32,258 nt of DNA. It comes from Herbaspirillum sp. ASV7 (GTDB taxonomy: Bacteria; Pseudomonadota; Gammaproteobacteria; Burkholderiales; Burkholderiaceae_D). The notes below the pieces were generated by a model. The model saw only the letters and a list, made by a program, of their open reading frames with translations, was not told the DNA's origin and searched no databases. Shown one piece after another: positions 1 to 11,519 of this stretch. Both the position numbers and the translations under genes were made by a program. Position 1 is the stretch's first letter, and every line of letters begins with the position of its first letter. The stretch covers positions 1-32,258 of the forward strand of contig NZ_JAELUH010000065.1 of the NCBI RefSeq assembly GCF_016429215.1, given 5' to 3'.

Positions 1-1
1 G

Positions 2-70
2 TTCCTGGCCCTGGGCGCCACCGGGGGCAACCAGCCCAAGCAGATGCCGGTCTTCGTGGCTGGCCGCTGA
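2..70 (+). CDS. C-terminal end of an unidentified protein (partial)
   Basis: An open frame enters from the left edge and ends at a TGA at 68-70, giving the last 22 residues (ending PVFVAGR). The frame has the GC-rich third positions of the neighbouring genes, so it is probably the tail of a real gene. In related betaproteobacteria the gene before secA is often an M23-type peptidase, but 22 residues carry no motif that would show this, so no function is assigned. Confidence 0.5.
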   Translation, partial: FLALGATGGNQPKQMPVFVAGR

Positions 71-199
71 GCTCAGCCGCTCTCGCCGCCGGTATTTGCG
101 CCGGTGCCGCATTTTTGCCATTGAAACACCGGAAACCTGCCCGATCTATGGCCAATGCGGCCTGTTGTCGGCCTGGAAAGCCATCTGCACGGGCCTGCA

Positions 200-208
200 T
201 GCTAAAAT
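200..208 (+). promoter_or_regulatory. Possible extended -10 promoter for secA
   Basis: TGC followed by TAAAAT (hexamer at 203-208) has the form of an extended -10 element. No convincing -35 hexamer lies 16-18 bp upstream. It would give a leader of roughly 90 nt before secA. The rest of 71-306 shows no gene. A second -10-like stretch (TATAGA, 293-298) lies directly before the secA start. Both calls rest on short matches only. Confidence 0.3.
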
Positions 209-306
209 CCATGGTTTATTTTCGGGCGTTTTCGGCCGGTGCCTCCGGCTGGGTGCCAAACGTCTGCCTGCCGGATCGTTCATCGGCGCTTTTATAGAAT
301 CCAAGC

Positions 307-3063
<2,757 letters not shown>

Positions 3064-3096
3064 GCCCAGCCAGCGCGCCGCTGTAGCGCAGTCCGG

Positions 3097-3134
3097 AAAG
3101 GCCGTTCACCATCGATGTGGTGAACGGCCTTTTT
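3097..3134 (+). terminator. Rho-independent terminator after secA
   Basis: A perfect 15-bp stem (3097-3111 with 3118-3132) closes a 6-nt loop and runs into five T residues (3130-3134). It starts 34 bp after the secA stop codon. The A-rich left arm means it could also stop transcription from the other strand. Confidence 0.93.
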
Positions 3135-3218
3135 GCTGGTGTGGCCCCAGCCGGCTTATCATGATCGACTCGGCGCCTCCATGCCCCCATCGCGGGCGCC
3201 GTCACGGAGAACAACAAG

Positions 3219-4028
3219 ATGCCCTTCGCCATGACCTTCACCTTCTCGCGTCGCGCCGGGCTGGCCCTGCTCGGCTGCACCCTGCTGCTGGCCGGCTGCG
3301 CGTCCAGCCCCATGCCGCAATGGCGCGACAGCAACAATGTCGGCTATGCCCCGATTACGCCGGCGGTGCCGGTCACCGATACGGCCGTGCCGGCCGTGGC
3401 CATCAGCACCGCTGCGCCCACGCGGGCCGCCCTGGTGGCGGCGGCCAAGGCGGAGTGGGATTTCTTCGGCAACCAGCAGATCGACATGCGCCACGACCCC
3501 TTCAGCGCGCCGCGCCTAGGTTTGCTGGAGGATGAGGGCGAAGCCGTGCAGCGCGTGGGCGAATACTGGCACGCGGTCGGCAAGAACCTGACCGGCGCCG
3601 ATTGCCAGCAGGCCTGGTCGGCGGCCTTCATCTCCTGGTTGATGGTCAGCGGCAATGTGGCGCCGCAGGACTTTGCGCCCAGCGAAACCCATTTCAACTA
3701 TCTCAGCTTCCTCAAGGAGCGGCAGTCGCGGCCCTCGCCGCAGTTCGTGCTGCGCCCGGCCGAGACCGAGCCGATCGCGCCGGGTGACCTGATCTGCGCC
3801 CCGCGCGGCAACAACAACGCCACCACGCTGGACGATATCCGCCCCGGCCTGGCCGGTCATTGCGACATGGTGGTGGAGGTGCATGCCGATGAGGGCTGGG
3901 CCGGTGCCATCGGTGGCAATGTCTTCAATTCGGTGTCGGAGTCGCTGATCCCGGTGGATGGCCAAGGACGCGCCCAGCCCATCGCCCAGCGTCCCTGGCT
4001 GGTAGTGGTCAAGAACCTGCTGCCCTGA
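3219..4028 (+). CDS. DUF2272-type lipoprotein
   Basis: The 269-residue protein begins with a lipoprotein signal: Arg-Arg at 11-12, a hydrophobic stretch, and a lipobox LAGC ending at Cys27, so it should be acylated and anchored in the envelope. The mature part resembles proteins annotated as DUF2272, with a conserved GADCQQAWSAAF region and an APGDLICAPRG region; the latter recalls cysteine-peptidase or amidase-like folds, but this is a family impression and no activity is established. A GGAG about 10 nt upstream supports the start at 3219; an ATG four codons later is also possible. The SGNH hydrolase starts 13 nt downstream with its ribosome site touching this stop codon, so the two are probably co-translated and may act together on envelope material. 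Confidence 0.8.
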   Translation: MPFAMTFTFSRRAGLALLGCTLLLAGCASSPMPQWRDSNNVGYAPITPAVPVTDTAVPAVAISTAAPTRAALVAAAKAEWDFFGNQQIDMRHDPFSAPRLGLLEDEGEAVQRVGEYWHAVGKNLTGADCQQAWSAAFISWLMVSGNVAPQDFAPSETHFNYLSFLKERQSRPSPQFVLRPAETEPIAPGDLICAPRGNNNATTLDDIRPGLAGHCDMVVEVHADEGWAGAIGGNVFNSVSESLIPVDGQGRAQPIAQRPWLVVVKNLLP

Positions 4029-4041
4029 GGATTGCCACGCC

Positions 4042-4788
4042 ATGCCCATCCTCGCCAAGATCCTGCTGGGGCCGGTGCTGCTGGCCCAGGGCAAGTGGCT
4101 GCGCAAGACCGCGCTGCGCCTGCCGGAGGCGGCCGGCCCGCGTAGCGGCCTGGAAACCCCCGATGCGGCGCTCAGCGCAGAACCCTTGCGCCTGCTGGTC
4201 GTGGGCGATTCCTCGGCCGCCGGCGTGGGCGTGGAACACCAGGAGCAGGCCCTGGCGCAGCCGCTGGCACGTCACCTGGCCGCGCGCAGCGGCCGCCCGG
4301 TCAGTTGGCAGTTGGTGGCCAAGAGCGGCGTGAATTCGCTGGAGGCGCTGGACCTGCTGGCGCGCCACCAGATCGGCCCGGCCAGCGTGCTGGTGGTGGC
4401 GCTGGGTGTCAACGATGTCACCTCGCAACTGTCGCCGCGCAGCTACGTGGCCAACCTGCGTCGCCTGTGCGGGCAGCTGATGGAGCAGGCCGGGGTCGAG
4501 CATATCGTCCTGACCGGCCTGCCGCCACTGCACACGCTGCCGGCGGCGCCCCAGCCGCTGCGCTGGTACCTGGGCTGCTGCGCGCGTGCGCTGGACCGGG
4601 CCCTGCGCGCCTGGATCGCCGAGGATCCGACCCTGGCCTATTGCTCGCTGCAATGGGCCTTGCCGCACGAGATGGCCATCGACAAGTTCCATCCCGGCCA
4701 AGGCCAGTATGCCCAATGGGCCAGGATGAGCGCCGAGATCATCGAAACCGGTTTCCTGCGTCATCAGCCGGTGACCGAAAGTGTTTAA
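4042..4788 (+). CDS. SGNH/GDSL-family hydrolase (esterase-like)
   Basis: The 248-residue protein has all four SGNH blocks: GDSS with the nucleophile Ser57, Gly96 in KSGVNS, GVND with Asn124, and DKFHPG with Asp214 and His217 as the remaining catalytic pair. Such enzymes hydrolyse esters or acyl and acetyl groups on lipids or sugars; the substrate here is unknown. The N-terminus has a weakly hydrophobic segment (residues 3-15) but no clear cleavage site, so the protein may be membrane-attached or cytoplasmic. GAGG overlapping the stop codon of the preceding lipoprotein gene provides the ribosome site, which suggests translational coupling. argJ follows after 35 bp. Confidence 0.88.
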   Translation: MPILAKILLGPVLLAQGKWLRKTALRLPEAAGPRSGLETPDAALSAEPLRLLVVGDSSAAGVGVEHQEQALAQPLARHLAARSGRPVSWQLVAKSGVNSLEALDLLARHQIGPASVLVVALGVNDVTSQLSPRSYVANLRRLCGQLMEQAGVEHIVLTGLPPLHTLPAAPQPLRWYLGCCARALDRALRAWIAEDPTLAYCSLQWALPHEMAIDKFHPGQGQYAQWARMSAEIIETGFLRHQPVTESV

Positions 4789-4823
4789 AATACGCGTTCC
4801 GATTTTTACGCTGAAAGCTCGCC

Positions 4824-6059
4824 ATGGCCGTCAATTCCCCGATTCCCGTTTCTTCCGACCTGAAAGCCGTCGCCGGCATTGAACTCGGCCATGCCGAAGC
4901 GGGCGTGCGCAAGGCCAATCGCAAGGATGTGCTGGTCATGAAGCTGGCCGAGACTGCCACCGTGGCCGGCGTATTCACCAAGAACCGCTTCTGCGCTGCC
5001 CCGGTACAGATCTGCCAGGCCAACCTGGCCCAGTTGAGCGCCGGCAAGCCCATCCGTGCGCTGGTCATCAATACCGGCAATGCCAACGCCGGTACCGGTG
5101 AAGAAGGCCTGCAGCGCGCCAAGTCGGTCTGCGCCGCCCTGGCCCAGCAGATGGGCGTGGAGCCGCAGCAGATCCTGCCGTTTTCCACCGGCGTGATCCT
5201 GGAGCCGCTGCCGGTGGACCGCATCATCGCCGGCCTGCCGCAGGCCATCGGCAACCTGAAGGCGGACAACTGGTTCAACGCCGCCGAGTCCATCATGACC
5301 ACCGACACCCAGCCCAAGGCGGCTTCGCGCACCCTGACCATCGCTGGCAAGCAGATGGTGATGACCGGCATCAGCAAGGGGGCTGGCATGATCAAGCCCA
5401 ACATGGCCACCATGCTGGGTTTCCTGGCCTTCGACGCCAAGCTGCCGCAGGCACTGCTGAACCAGCTGGTCAAGGATGCCGCCGATCACTCCTTCAACTG
5501 CATCACCATCGATGGCGATACCTCGACCAACGATTCCTTCATCCTGATGGCCACCGGCGCCGGCGAACTGGAAATCACCAGCGCCGACAGCGATGACTAC
5601 AAGCAACTGGCCACCGCCGTCACCGAGCTGTCGCAGCACCTGGCGCACCAGATCGTGCGCGATGGCGAAGGCGCCACCAAGTTCATCGAAGTGGCCGTGG
5701 AAGACGGCAAGAGCATCGAGGAGTGCCGCCAGATCGCTTACTCCATCGGCCATTCGCCGCTGGTCAAGACCGCCTTCTTCGCCTCCGATCCGAACCTGGG
5801 CCGTATCCTGGCCGCCATCGGCTATGCCGGCATCGACGACCTGGATGTCTCGAAGATCAACCTCTGGCTGGACGACGTCTGGGTCGCCAAGGACGGTGGT
5901 CGCAATCCCGACTACCGCGAGGAAGACGGCCAGCGCGTCATGAAGAAGGCCGAGATCGTGGTGCGCGTGAAGCTGGCGCGCGGCACGGCCAAGGCCTCCA
6001 TCTGGACCTGCGACCTGTCGCACGATTACGTGTCGATCAACGCCGACTACCGTTCCTGA
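4824..6059 (+). CDS. argJ: Bifunctional ornithine acetyltransferase / N-acetylglutamate synthase ArgJ
   Basis: ArgJ transfers the acetyl group from N-acetylornithine to glutamate, recycling acetyl in arginine synthesis; bifunctional forms can also use acetyl-CoA. The 411-residue precursor has the autocleavage region [12 protein letters not shown] at residues 185-196; cleavage before Thr196 gives alpha and beta chains and makes Thr196 the N-terminal nucleophile. The CTTDTQ-equivalent region reads MTTDTQPK near residue 158. Whether it is mono- or bifunctional cannot be decided from sequence alone. A TAAAAT hexamer (4786-4791) overlapping the stop codon of the SGNH gene may be a -10 element, but no -35 accompanies it. 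GAAAG 7 nt before the ATG is a modest ribosome site. Confidence 0.97.
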   Translation: MAVNSPIPVSSDLKAVAGIELGHAEAGVRKANRKDVLVMKLAETATVAGVFTKNRFCAAPVQICQANLAQLSAGKPIRALVINTGNANAGTGEEGLQRAKSVCAALAQQMGVEPQQILPFSTGVILEPLPVDRIIAGLPQAIGNLKADNWFNAAESIMTTDTQPKAASRTLTIAGKQMVMTGISKGAGMIKPNMATMLGFLAFDAKLPQALLNQLVKDAADHSFNCITIDGDTSTNDSFILMATGAGELEITSADSDDYKQLATAVTELSQHLAHQIVRDGEGATKFIEVAVEDGKSIEECRQIAYSIGHSPLVKTAFFASDPNLGRILAAIGYAGIDDLDVSKINLWLDDVWVAKDGGRNPDYREEDGQRVMKKAEIVVRVKLARGTAKASIWTCDLSHDYVSINADYRS

Positions 6060-6095
6060 TCTCCTGACAGGACCTGTCACCGCGCGCCCGCCAGC

Positions 6096-6133
6096 CCACC
6101 ATCCCCGGGCCGGCGGCGCGCCCGGGATGGTGG
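6096..6133. repeat. GC-rich inverted repeat after argJ
   Basis: The arms 6096-6110 and 6120-6133 match over 14 bp with one bulged C, around a 9-nt loop. No T-run follows on either strand, so it is not a standard intrinsic terminator. A smaller 7-bp inverted repeat (TGACAGG-A-CCTGTCA) lies just before it at 6065-6079. Together they may form the 3' end of the argJ transcript or a Rho-related stop. Confidence 0.55.
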
Positions 6134-6194
6134 CGGCAACATGAATGCCCGCGCCCTCGGAACAATTTAATTCACGCCGGCCGCTGCCGTGTTG

Positions 6195-6209
6195 CGCCAC
6201 AATGTGGCG
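6195..6209. promoter_or_regulatory. Short palindrome before the DUF815 gene
   Basis: CGCCAC-AAT-GTGGCG is a perfect 6-bp dyad about 40 bp before the chosen start of the ATPase gene. It could be an operator or a leader hairpin. No convincing promoter hexamers were found around it, so the role is open. Confidence 0.3.
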
Positions 6210-6248
6210 TTGCCTCTCCTCTCAAGCCCATCCCGAGCACCGATCATC

Positions 6249-7124
6249 ATGACCCAGTTAGACCAATTCCTGCAGCGTGCCGAAGCCTTGCTGGCACGTG
6301 TCGAAGCCATCCTGCCCAATGCCGCCGCCCGCGAACCGGACTGGAGCAGCGCCGTCGCCTTCCGCTGGCGCGGCGCCACCGGCCAGCGTGCCGGTTACCT
6401 GCAGGCCGTCGGCCACATCTCCAGGATCGGCCTGGACGACCTGCACAACATCGGCCCCCAGAAGGAACAGATCGACCAGAACACCCGCCAGTTCGTTGCC
6501 GGCCGTCCGGCCAACAACGTGCTCCTGACCGGTGCGCGCGGCACCGGCAAGTCCTCGCTCATCAAGGCCTGCCTGAACCAGTATGCCGACCAGGGCCTGC
6601 GCCTCATCGAAGTCGACAAGGATGACCTGCACGACCTGCAGGATATCGTCGAGCTGGTGGCATCGCGCCCGGAGCGCTTCATCGTCTTCTGCGACGACCT
6701 GTCCTTCGAGGAAGGCGAGGGCGGCTACAAGGCGCTGAAGGTGGCCCTGGATGGCAGCATCGCGGCGCAGTCCGACAATGTGCTGATCTATGCGACCTCC
6801 AACCGTCGTCACCTGATGCCCGAGCGCATGTCCGACAACAGCACCTACACCCATACCGAGGATGGCGACCTGCACCCCGGCGAGACGGTGGAAGAGAAGA
6901 TCTCGCTGTCCGAGCGCTTTGGTCTGTGGGTGACCTTCTATCCCTTCAAGCAGGATGACTTTCTGGAGATCGTGGCCCATTGGCTGCGCCATTTCGGCTG
7001 CACAGAGGCGCAGATCGCCGAGGCGCGTGGTGACGCGCTACGCTGGGCGCTGCAGCGCAGTTCGCGCTCGGGCCGCGTGGCCTGGCAGTTCGCGCGTGAC
7101 TACGCTGGCCGGGCGCAGGGCTGA
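6249..7124 (+). CDS. DUF815-family P-loop ATPase
   Basis: The 291-residue protein has an AAA-type nucleotide-binding core: Walker A GARGTGKS at residues 95-102 and Walker B FIVFCDD at 144-150, followed by a sensor-like YATSNRR segment. This arrangement is typical of the DUF815 family, widespread in Proteobacteria but without an assigned role to my knowledge. The ATG at 6249 was chosen because the product then begins like family members; a GTG 20 codons upstream (6189) would add an atypical tail. Its last base is shared with the first base of the Nudix gene (TGATG), so the two are translationally coupled. That pairing with a MutT-type gene is also seen in other betaproteobacteria, which hints at nucleotide or DNA housekeeping, but this is inference. 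Confidence 0.9.
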   Translation: MTQLDQFLQRAEALLARVEAILPNAAAREPDWSSAVAFRWRGATGQRAGYLQAVGHISRIGLDDLHNIGPQKEQIDQNTRQFVAGRPANNVLLTGARGTGKSSLIKACLNQYADQGLRLIEVDKDDLHDLQDIVELVASRPERFIVFCDDLSFEEGEGGYKALKVALDGSIAAQSDNVLIYATSNRRHLMPERMSDNSTYTHTEDGDLHPGETVEEKISLSERFGLWVTFYPFKQDDFLEIVAHWLRHFGCTEAQIAEARGDALRWALQRSSRSGRVAWQFARDYAGRAQG

Positions 7125-7543
7125 TGAGCACGTCCGTCAAGCCGATCGACGTCGCCGTGGGCATCCTGATGCAGCCCAATGGCGACGTGTTGCTGGGACA
7201 GCGCCCGGAAGGCAAGCCCTATGCCGGATATTGGGAGTTCCCGGGGGGCAAGGTGGAGCCGGGCGAGAGCATCTTCGCGGCCCTGCAGCGCGAGTTTCTG
7301 GAAGAGCTGGGTATCGAGGTGCTTGATGGCGAGGGCTGGTGCGGCGTCGAGCACGTCTATCCGCATGCCCATGTGCGTTTGCATTTCTACATCAGCCGCC
7401 ACTGGCGTGGCGAACCGCAAAGCCTGGAAGGCCAGGCCTTCGCCTGGCAGGGCAGCGTGGGGGTGGAACCCCTGCTACCGGCGACCATTCCGTTGCTCGA
7501 ATGGCTAGACCAGCTGAGGTACGGTGAAAAAGCGGGAAATTAA
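7124..7543 (+). CDS. mutT: MutT-type Nudix hydrolase
   Basis: The 139-residue protein carries a complete Nudix box beginning GGKVEPGE and ending REFLEELGI at about residues 40-63, with the REFLEELG glutamates that bind the catalytic metal. The GYWEFPGGK lead-in and the length fit the MutT branch, which removes 8-oxo-dGTP from the nucleotide pool and so prevents A:T to C:G mutations. The start codon overlaps the stop of the upstream ATPase gene by one base. In many betaproteobacteria a mutT gene sits opposite yacG, as here. A different Nudix substrate remains possible. Confidence 0.9.
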   Translation: MSTSVKPIDVAVGILMQPNGDVLLGQRPEGKPYAGYWEFPGGKVEPGESIFAALQREFLEELGIEVLDGEGWCGVEHVYPHAHVRLHFYISRHWRGEPQSLEGQAFAWQGSVGVEPLLPATIPLLEWLDQLRYGEKAGN

Positions 7544-7548
7544 GCGAA

Positions 7549-7584
7549 GATGAAAGAAAAAGCCCGTGCTCACTGCACGGGCTT
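7549..7584 (-). terminator. Terminator of the zapD-yacG block, overlapping the end of yacG
   Basis: A perfect 10-bp stem (7560-7569 with 7575-7584) closes a 5-nt loop and, read on the minus strand, is followed by TTTTTCTTTC. The loop contains the yacG stop codon, so the last yacG codons form one arm. On the plus strand no T-run follows, so it mainly serves the minus-strand genes. Confidence 0.88.
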
Positions 7585-7755
7585 GTCACCTTCGTCCTCC
7601 AGCGGCAGGTTCACTGCCGGGATGGTGTACTTCTCTTCGGCCCAGGCGCCGAGATCGATCTGTTTGCAGCGCTCGGAGCAGAAGGGACGATACTTGTTCT
7701 TCTCGCTCCATTCCACTTTGGTGCCACAGGTCGGGCAGTCAACGATCGTAGCCAT
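7570..7755 (-). CDS. yacG: Zinc-binding DNA gyrase inhibitor YacG
   Basis: The 61-residue protein has four zinc-ligand cysteines in the order CPTCG (residues 7-10) and FCSERC (26-30), the signature of YacG, which in Escherichia coli binds GyrB and inhibits gyrase. The acidic C-terminus (LEDEGDKP) is usual in the family. It is the last gene of the minus-strand block, 26 bp after zapD; the pair zapD-yacG next to coaE is conserved in many Proteobacteria. Its end is built into the terminator stem. Confidence 0.94.
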   Translation of the reverse strand: MATIVDCPTCGTKVEWSEKNKYRPFCSERCKQIDLGAWAEEKYTIPAVNLPLEDEGDKPVQ

Positions 7756-7781
7756 ACGTTCTACTCAAACTCAAAAACAAT

Positions 7782-8537
7782 TCAGAAGCCGCACAGGGCC
7801 AGTTCAAACGGCACCTCGCCCTCGAAGGAGCGTGGCTTCTCGTCGCCATCCTGCTGGGTGAAGCGCACCCACAGCATGTACTTGTTGGCCGAGATCTCGG
7901 GGATGGCGCCCAGCTCGATATCGAGCGACAGGCGCAGCATCTGGTAGACCTTGCCCTGCAGCATCTGCTGGTAACTGCCGCCTTCGGCGTTGATCTTCAC
8001 GGCATGTCCGGACTCGCGCAGCAATCGCATGACGATGGCGATGGCGTCGAAGAGCGGGATCAGTGGCGCGAACCAGTTGGAAATGTCCTTGAAACGGCGT
8101 TCGAAGGGATGCTGTTGCCAGGCATAGTAGGCCGGCAGGTCGAACTCGCAGGCGCCGCCTGGGATGATGGTACGGCCACGGATGCTCATGAGCCATTCAT
8201 TGTCGCGGATGTTCTGGCCGGTCTTGCCCTGGGCGGCCGACAGGGCCGTGCTGGCCTGGTCCACTTCGGCCAGGATGGCGTTGAGCATCTCGGGCTCGAC
8301 ATTGGGATTGGACTGGTAGGCCAGCAGGATCTGCTTCTGGCGTTCCAGTTCTTGCAACAGGTCGGACTTCAGGTCGGCGCGTCCGGCGACCTCCAGCATT
8401 TCGAAAATGGTGGCCAGGGCGATGTGATGCTGATGCGGGCTTTCCTGGTGCAGGAAGAAGACAAACTTCTCATACAGGTCTTCCAGTCGCAACAGCGTGC
8501 GAATACGCTCATTGAAAGGGTATTCGTAGACGATCAA
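7782..8537 (-). CDS. zapD: Cell division protein ZapD
   Basis: ZapD (formerly YacF) bundles FtsZ filaments at the division ring by binding the FtsZ C-terminal tail. The 251-residue product has the family's N-terminal pattern [16 protein letters not shown] and a mostly helical body ending in a beta-rich domain. The start is TTG at 8537: AAAGGGA lies exactly 7 nt upstream, while the nearby ATG is out of frame and opens only ATG CTT TGA, whose stop overlaps the TTG. Placement between coaE and yacG is the conserved context. The 167 bp before it show no confident promoter, so it may be read from the coaE side. Confidence 0.94.
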   Translation of the reverse strand: MIVYEYPFNERIRTLLRLEDLYEKFVFFLHQESPHQHHIALATIFEMLEVAGRADLKSDLLQELERQKQILLAYQSNPNVEPEMLNAILAEVDQASTALSAAQGKTGQNIRDNEWLMSIRGRTIIPGGACEFDLPAYYAWQQHPFERRFKDISNWFAPLIPLFDAIAIVMRLLRESGHAVKINAEGGSYQQMLQGKVYQMLRLSLDIELGAIPEISANKYMLWVRFTQQDGDEKPRSFEGEVPFELALCGF

Positions 8538-8544
8538 AGCATGA

Positions 8545-8551
8545 TCCCTTT
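8545..8551 (-). promoter_or_regulatory. Ribosome binding site that fixes the zapD TTG start
   Basis: AAAGGGA on the minus strand sits 7 nt before TTG (8537-8535). The ATG inside the spacer would be only 2 nt from the site and is followed by one codon and a stop, so TTG is the functional start of the main frame. Confidence 0.75.
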
Positions 8552-8704
8552 ATTGGTTGAACCGGACTTGTTAAGGCCGCTGACAGGCCGCGCTGGTGCA
8601 AAAACCTCGTCAACATTGCAATGACTGTGATTCTGACCCATGCAGCAGAAAATTACAAATGAAGGACGCATCAACTGAAGCTTCGTGCAAGTGTCCACCT
8701 TGCC

Positions 8705-9325
8705 TCAGCGCCCCTTGGCCAAGGCCAGGTAGCGTGCATGCAAGGCCTGTACCTGCGCGGGCAGGTCAGCGCTGCTGCCGCCATTGTCGATGACGTCGTT
8801 GGCCGCCGCCAGGCGGGCCTGGCGGCTGGCCTGGGCAGCCATGATGGCTTCCACCTGTTCGCGCTGCAGCCCATTGCGCTGCATGACGCGGGCGACCTGC
8901 ACTTCCTCGGGGCAATCCACGACCAGGATGCGGCTGGCGCGCTCGGCCCAGGTGCCAGACTCGACCAGCAGCGGCACCACGAAGATCACGTAGGGGCCGG
9001 TGGCCAGCTCGGCCTCGCGCACGGTTTCGCTGCGGATGAGCGGGTGCAGGATGGCTTCCAGGGCATGCCGTGCCGCCGGATGCCCGAAGACGTGCTCGCG
9101 CATGCGGGTGCGGTCCATGGCGCCATGGGCGTCGATGAACTCTGCACCGAAATGTTCCCGGATGGGGGCGATGGCCAGACCGTCAGGTGCGGTCAGGGCG
9201 TGGGCGATGGCGTCGGTATCGACCAGCGAGGCACCCAGTTCGCCAAACAGGTTGGCGACGGTGGTCTTGCCGCTGCCGATGCCGCCGGTCAGCCCAATGG
9301 TGAAGCGTTCAGAAAGTGAGGTCAT
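8705..9325 (-). CDS. coaE: Dephospho-CoA kinase CoaE
   Basis: CoaE phosphorylates the 3'-hydroxyl of dephospho-CoA in the last step of coenzyme A synthesis. The 206-residue product has the P-loop GGIGSGKT at residues 14-21, the DTDAIAH segment that binds the substrate, and the conserved VVPLLVESG region. The frame stays open far upstream through pilD, but the ATG at 9325 gives the standard N-terminus just before the P-loop. No clear Shine-Dalgarno sequence is seen. It starts 20 bp after the pilD stop, as in many gamma- and betaproteobacteria where coaE follows the prepilin peptidase gene. Confidence 0.96.
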   Translation of the reverse strand: MTSLSERFTIGLTGGIGSGKTTVANLFGELGASLVDTDAIAHALTAPDGLAIAPIREHFGAEFIDAHGAMDRTRMREHVFGHPAARHALEAILHPLIRSETVREAELATGPYVIFVVPLLVESGTWAERASRILVVDCPEEVQVARVMQRNGLQREQVEAIMAAQASRQARLAAANDVIDNGGSSADLPAQVQALHARYLALAKGR

Positions 9326-9345
9326 GGAGGAAATGTGCAGTCGTG

Positions 9346-10254
9346 TCAGTAGTCGTAGATGCCCAGGCTCATCCAGTGCGTTCCCAGCAGCAGCGACAGC
9401 AGGCCGGCAATGGCCAGGCAGGGCCCGAAGGGGATGGCCTGGCCGCGCTGGTGGCGACCGCCCAGCAACATCGCCAGCCCCAGCACGGCACCCGTGGCCG
9501 AAGCCACCAGCAGCACCAGTGGCAGGGCTTGCCAGCCCAGCCAGGCGCCCAGCGCGCCCATGAGCTTGAAGTCGCCGTAGCCCAGGCCATCCTTGCCGGT
9601 GATGAGTTTGAAGATCCAGAAGATCAGCCACAGCACGCCATAGCCGGCCATCGCCCCCAGCACCGCATCGTGCAGAGGCACGATGTGATGGTTGAGGTTC
9701 ACCAGTAGGCCCAGCCAGAGCAGCGGCAGGGTCAGGTCGTCGGGCAGCAGCATGGTCTGGGCATCGATGAAGGCCAGTGCCACCAGCAGGGCGGCGCAGA
9801 CCATCACGGCCAGTCCGGTGAGGCCCACGCCGAAGCGCCAGGCCACCAGCGCAAACAGCACGGCCGTCAGCACTTCCACGGCCGGGTAGCGCCAGCCGAT
9901 GCTGGCCTTGCAGTGCGCACAGCGACCACCCAGCAGCAGCCAGCTCAATACCGGCACCTTGTGATGCAGGGCGATCGGTGCCTGGCAATGCGGGCAGGCC
10001 GAATGCGGCAGCCAGAGGTCGTAGCGGTCGCCGTGGGGCAATGCCTCGCCGCGTTCATGAGCGACGAAATTGGCGCTGTCGCGCAGCATCATGATGGGCA
10101 GGCGATGGATCACCACGTTGAGGAAGCTGCCCACCAGCAGTCCCAACACGGCTGCCATGCCAGCGAAGGCAGCCTGGCCCGGGGTGGCATAGGCTTCCAG
10201 GAAAAACATGGTCTCGTTCATCGATGAGGAAATGGGCCCGGGCTGTTCATTCAT
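9346..10254 (-). CDS. pilD: Type IV prepilin peptidase / N-methyltransferase PilD
   Basis: PilD cleaves the short leader of type IV prepilins and pseudopilins and methylates the new N-terminal residue in the inner membrane. The 302-residue product has the N-terminal cytoplasmic zinc motif (Cys87, Cys90, Cys112, Cys115) needed for the methylase part, then several membrane helices with the two catalytic aspartates at about Asp164 ([11 protein letters not shown]) and Asp228 (GYGDFK), 64 residues apart as in Pseudomonas PilD. The start at 10254 overlaps the pilC stop as ATGA; an internal ATG 11 codons later is an alternative. It will also serve any type II secretion system in the cell. Confidence 0.95.
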   Translation of the reverse strand: MNEQPGPISSSMNETMFFLEAYATPGQAAFAGMAAVLGLLVGSFLNVVIHRLPIMMLRDSANFVAHERGEALPHGDRYDLWLPHSACPHCQAPIALHHKVPVLSWLLLGGRCAHCKASIGWRYPAVEVLTAVLFALVAWRFGVGLTGLAVMVCAALLVALAFIDAQTMLLPDDLTLPLLWLGLLVNLNHHIVPLHDAVLGAMAGYGVLWLIFWIFKLITGKDGLGYGDFKLMGALGAWLGWQALPLVLLVASATGAVLGLAMLLGGRHQRGQAIPFGPCLAIAGLLSLLLGTHWMSLGIYDY

Positions 10255-11519
10255 GTGACAGCCCCCAGGCGGAACACCGGCAAGTACATCGCTACCACCA
10301 GGCCGCCGATGACCAGGCCCAGTACCGCCATGATAACGGGTTCCATCAGGCTGGTGAGGGCCGTGACGGCATCGTCGACCTCGCGTTCGTTGAGCTCGGC
10401 GATCTTGCCCAGCATGGTATCGAGGGCGCCGGCTTCCTCGCCCACCGCCGTCATTTGTACCGCCAGGTCGGGAAAGACGCCGGTCGCTTCCATGGCCGCA
10501 TGCAGCGAGGCGCCATTGCGCACCGCATCGCGGATGGCCAGGCTGGCCTCGGCGTGGACCACGTTGCCGGCCGCACCGGCGACGGTTTCCAGTGCCTCGA
10601 CCAGGGCGATGCCGGCGCCGAAGAGCGTGGCGAAGGTGCGACTCCAGCGCGCCAGCGCTGCCTGTCGCAGCAGCAGGCCGAACACCGGCAGGCGCAGGCT
10701 CATGCGCTGGGCCTGCTGCCGCAGCCGGGGCAGGCGGCGCCAGGCCTGCACCCCCAGCAGCGCCGCCAGTGCCAGCGTGCCCAGCAGGCCCGGCCAGAAG
10801 TCGCCCAGCCAGCGCGCTGTCTCCATCACGATGCGGGTCGGCAGCGGCAGCTCGGCGCCGAAGTTGCTGAACATCTGCTCGAAGGCCGGTACCACCCACA
10901 GCATGATCACCACCGTCACCACCATGGCCACCAGCACCACCGCGCAGGGATAGGTCAAGGCTGCACGCACGCGACTTTTCAGGGCCAGCGATTTCTCGCG
11001 GTAGCCGGCGATGCGATCGAGCATGCTGTCGAGCAGCCCGGCCTGTTCGGCCGCGCGCACCAGGTTGCAGAACAGGGCATCGAAGTGGCGCGGATGACGT
11101 CCCAGGGCGATGCACAGGCTGTCGCCGCGGGCGACGTCCTGGCGCACCGCCAGCAGCAGGGCCGCCAATGCGCCGGCACCGGCGCCACGGATGGCGATGT
11201 CCAGCGATTGCAGCAGCGGCAGGCCGGCATGCAGCATGGTGGCCAGTTGCCGGGTGAAGAGCAGCAGCTGTTTCTCGCTGATGCGGCGGGAGGCGGCAAG
11301 CTCCTGGCGAGGCTGGCGCGGGCCTTCGCGGGAGGTCGGCGTGGCAGAGGTGGCAGAGGTGGCGCCCAGGCGCGCCACCCGTATGCCCTGGCGCCGCAGC
11401 GCGGACCGTGCGGCCATGGCATCGGCGGCCTGCAGCACGCCAGTGCGCGGCTGGCCGTGGCGATCCAGTCCCTGCCAGTGGAAGGCGCTGCCGGGGGCGG
11501 GGCGTTCAGGTGCAGGCAA
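10251..11519 (-). CDS. pilC: Type IV pilus inner-membrane platform protein PilC
   Basis: PilC is the inner-membrane platform that couples the pilus motor ATPases to pilin assembly. The 422-residue product has the family N-terminus ([10 protein letters not shown]), a Ser/Thr/Pro-rich linker at about 52-70, and two T2SSF domains (about 80-210 and 285-415) each ending in hydrophobic helices. No ATG precedes the conserved N-terminal motif; TTG at 11519 is preceded by GGGAG at a 6-nt spacing and lies 14 bp inside the end of pilB, so it is taken as the start. The stop overlaps the pilD start. The order pilB-pilC-pilD is the standard type IV pilus set. Confidence 0.93.
   Translation of the reverse strand: MPAPERPAPGSAFHWQGLDRHGQPRTGVLQAADAMAARSALRRQGIRVARLGATSATSATPTSREGPRQPRQELAASRRISEKQLLLFTRQLATMLHAGLPLLQSLDIAIRGAGAGALAALLLAVRQDVARGDSLCIALGRHPRHFDALFCNLVRAAEQAGLLDSMLDRIAGYREKSLALKSRVRAALTYPCAVVLVAMVVTVVIMLWVVPAFEQMFSNFGAELPLPTRIVMETARWLGDFWPGLLGTLALAALLGVQAWRRLPRLRQQAQRMSLRLPVFGLLLRQAALARWSRTFATLFGAGIALVEALETVAGAAGNVVHAEASLAIRDAVRNGASLHAAMEATGVFPDLAVQMTAVGEEAGALDTMLGKIAELNEREVDDAVTALTSLMEPVIMAVLGLVIGGLVVAMYLPVFRLGAVT

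Noticed and set aside
9346..11115. Long N-terminal extension of pilD
   Set aside because: The frame is open through pilC, but the extension has shadow composition and the ATG at 10254 overlaps the pilC stop.
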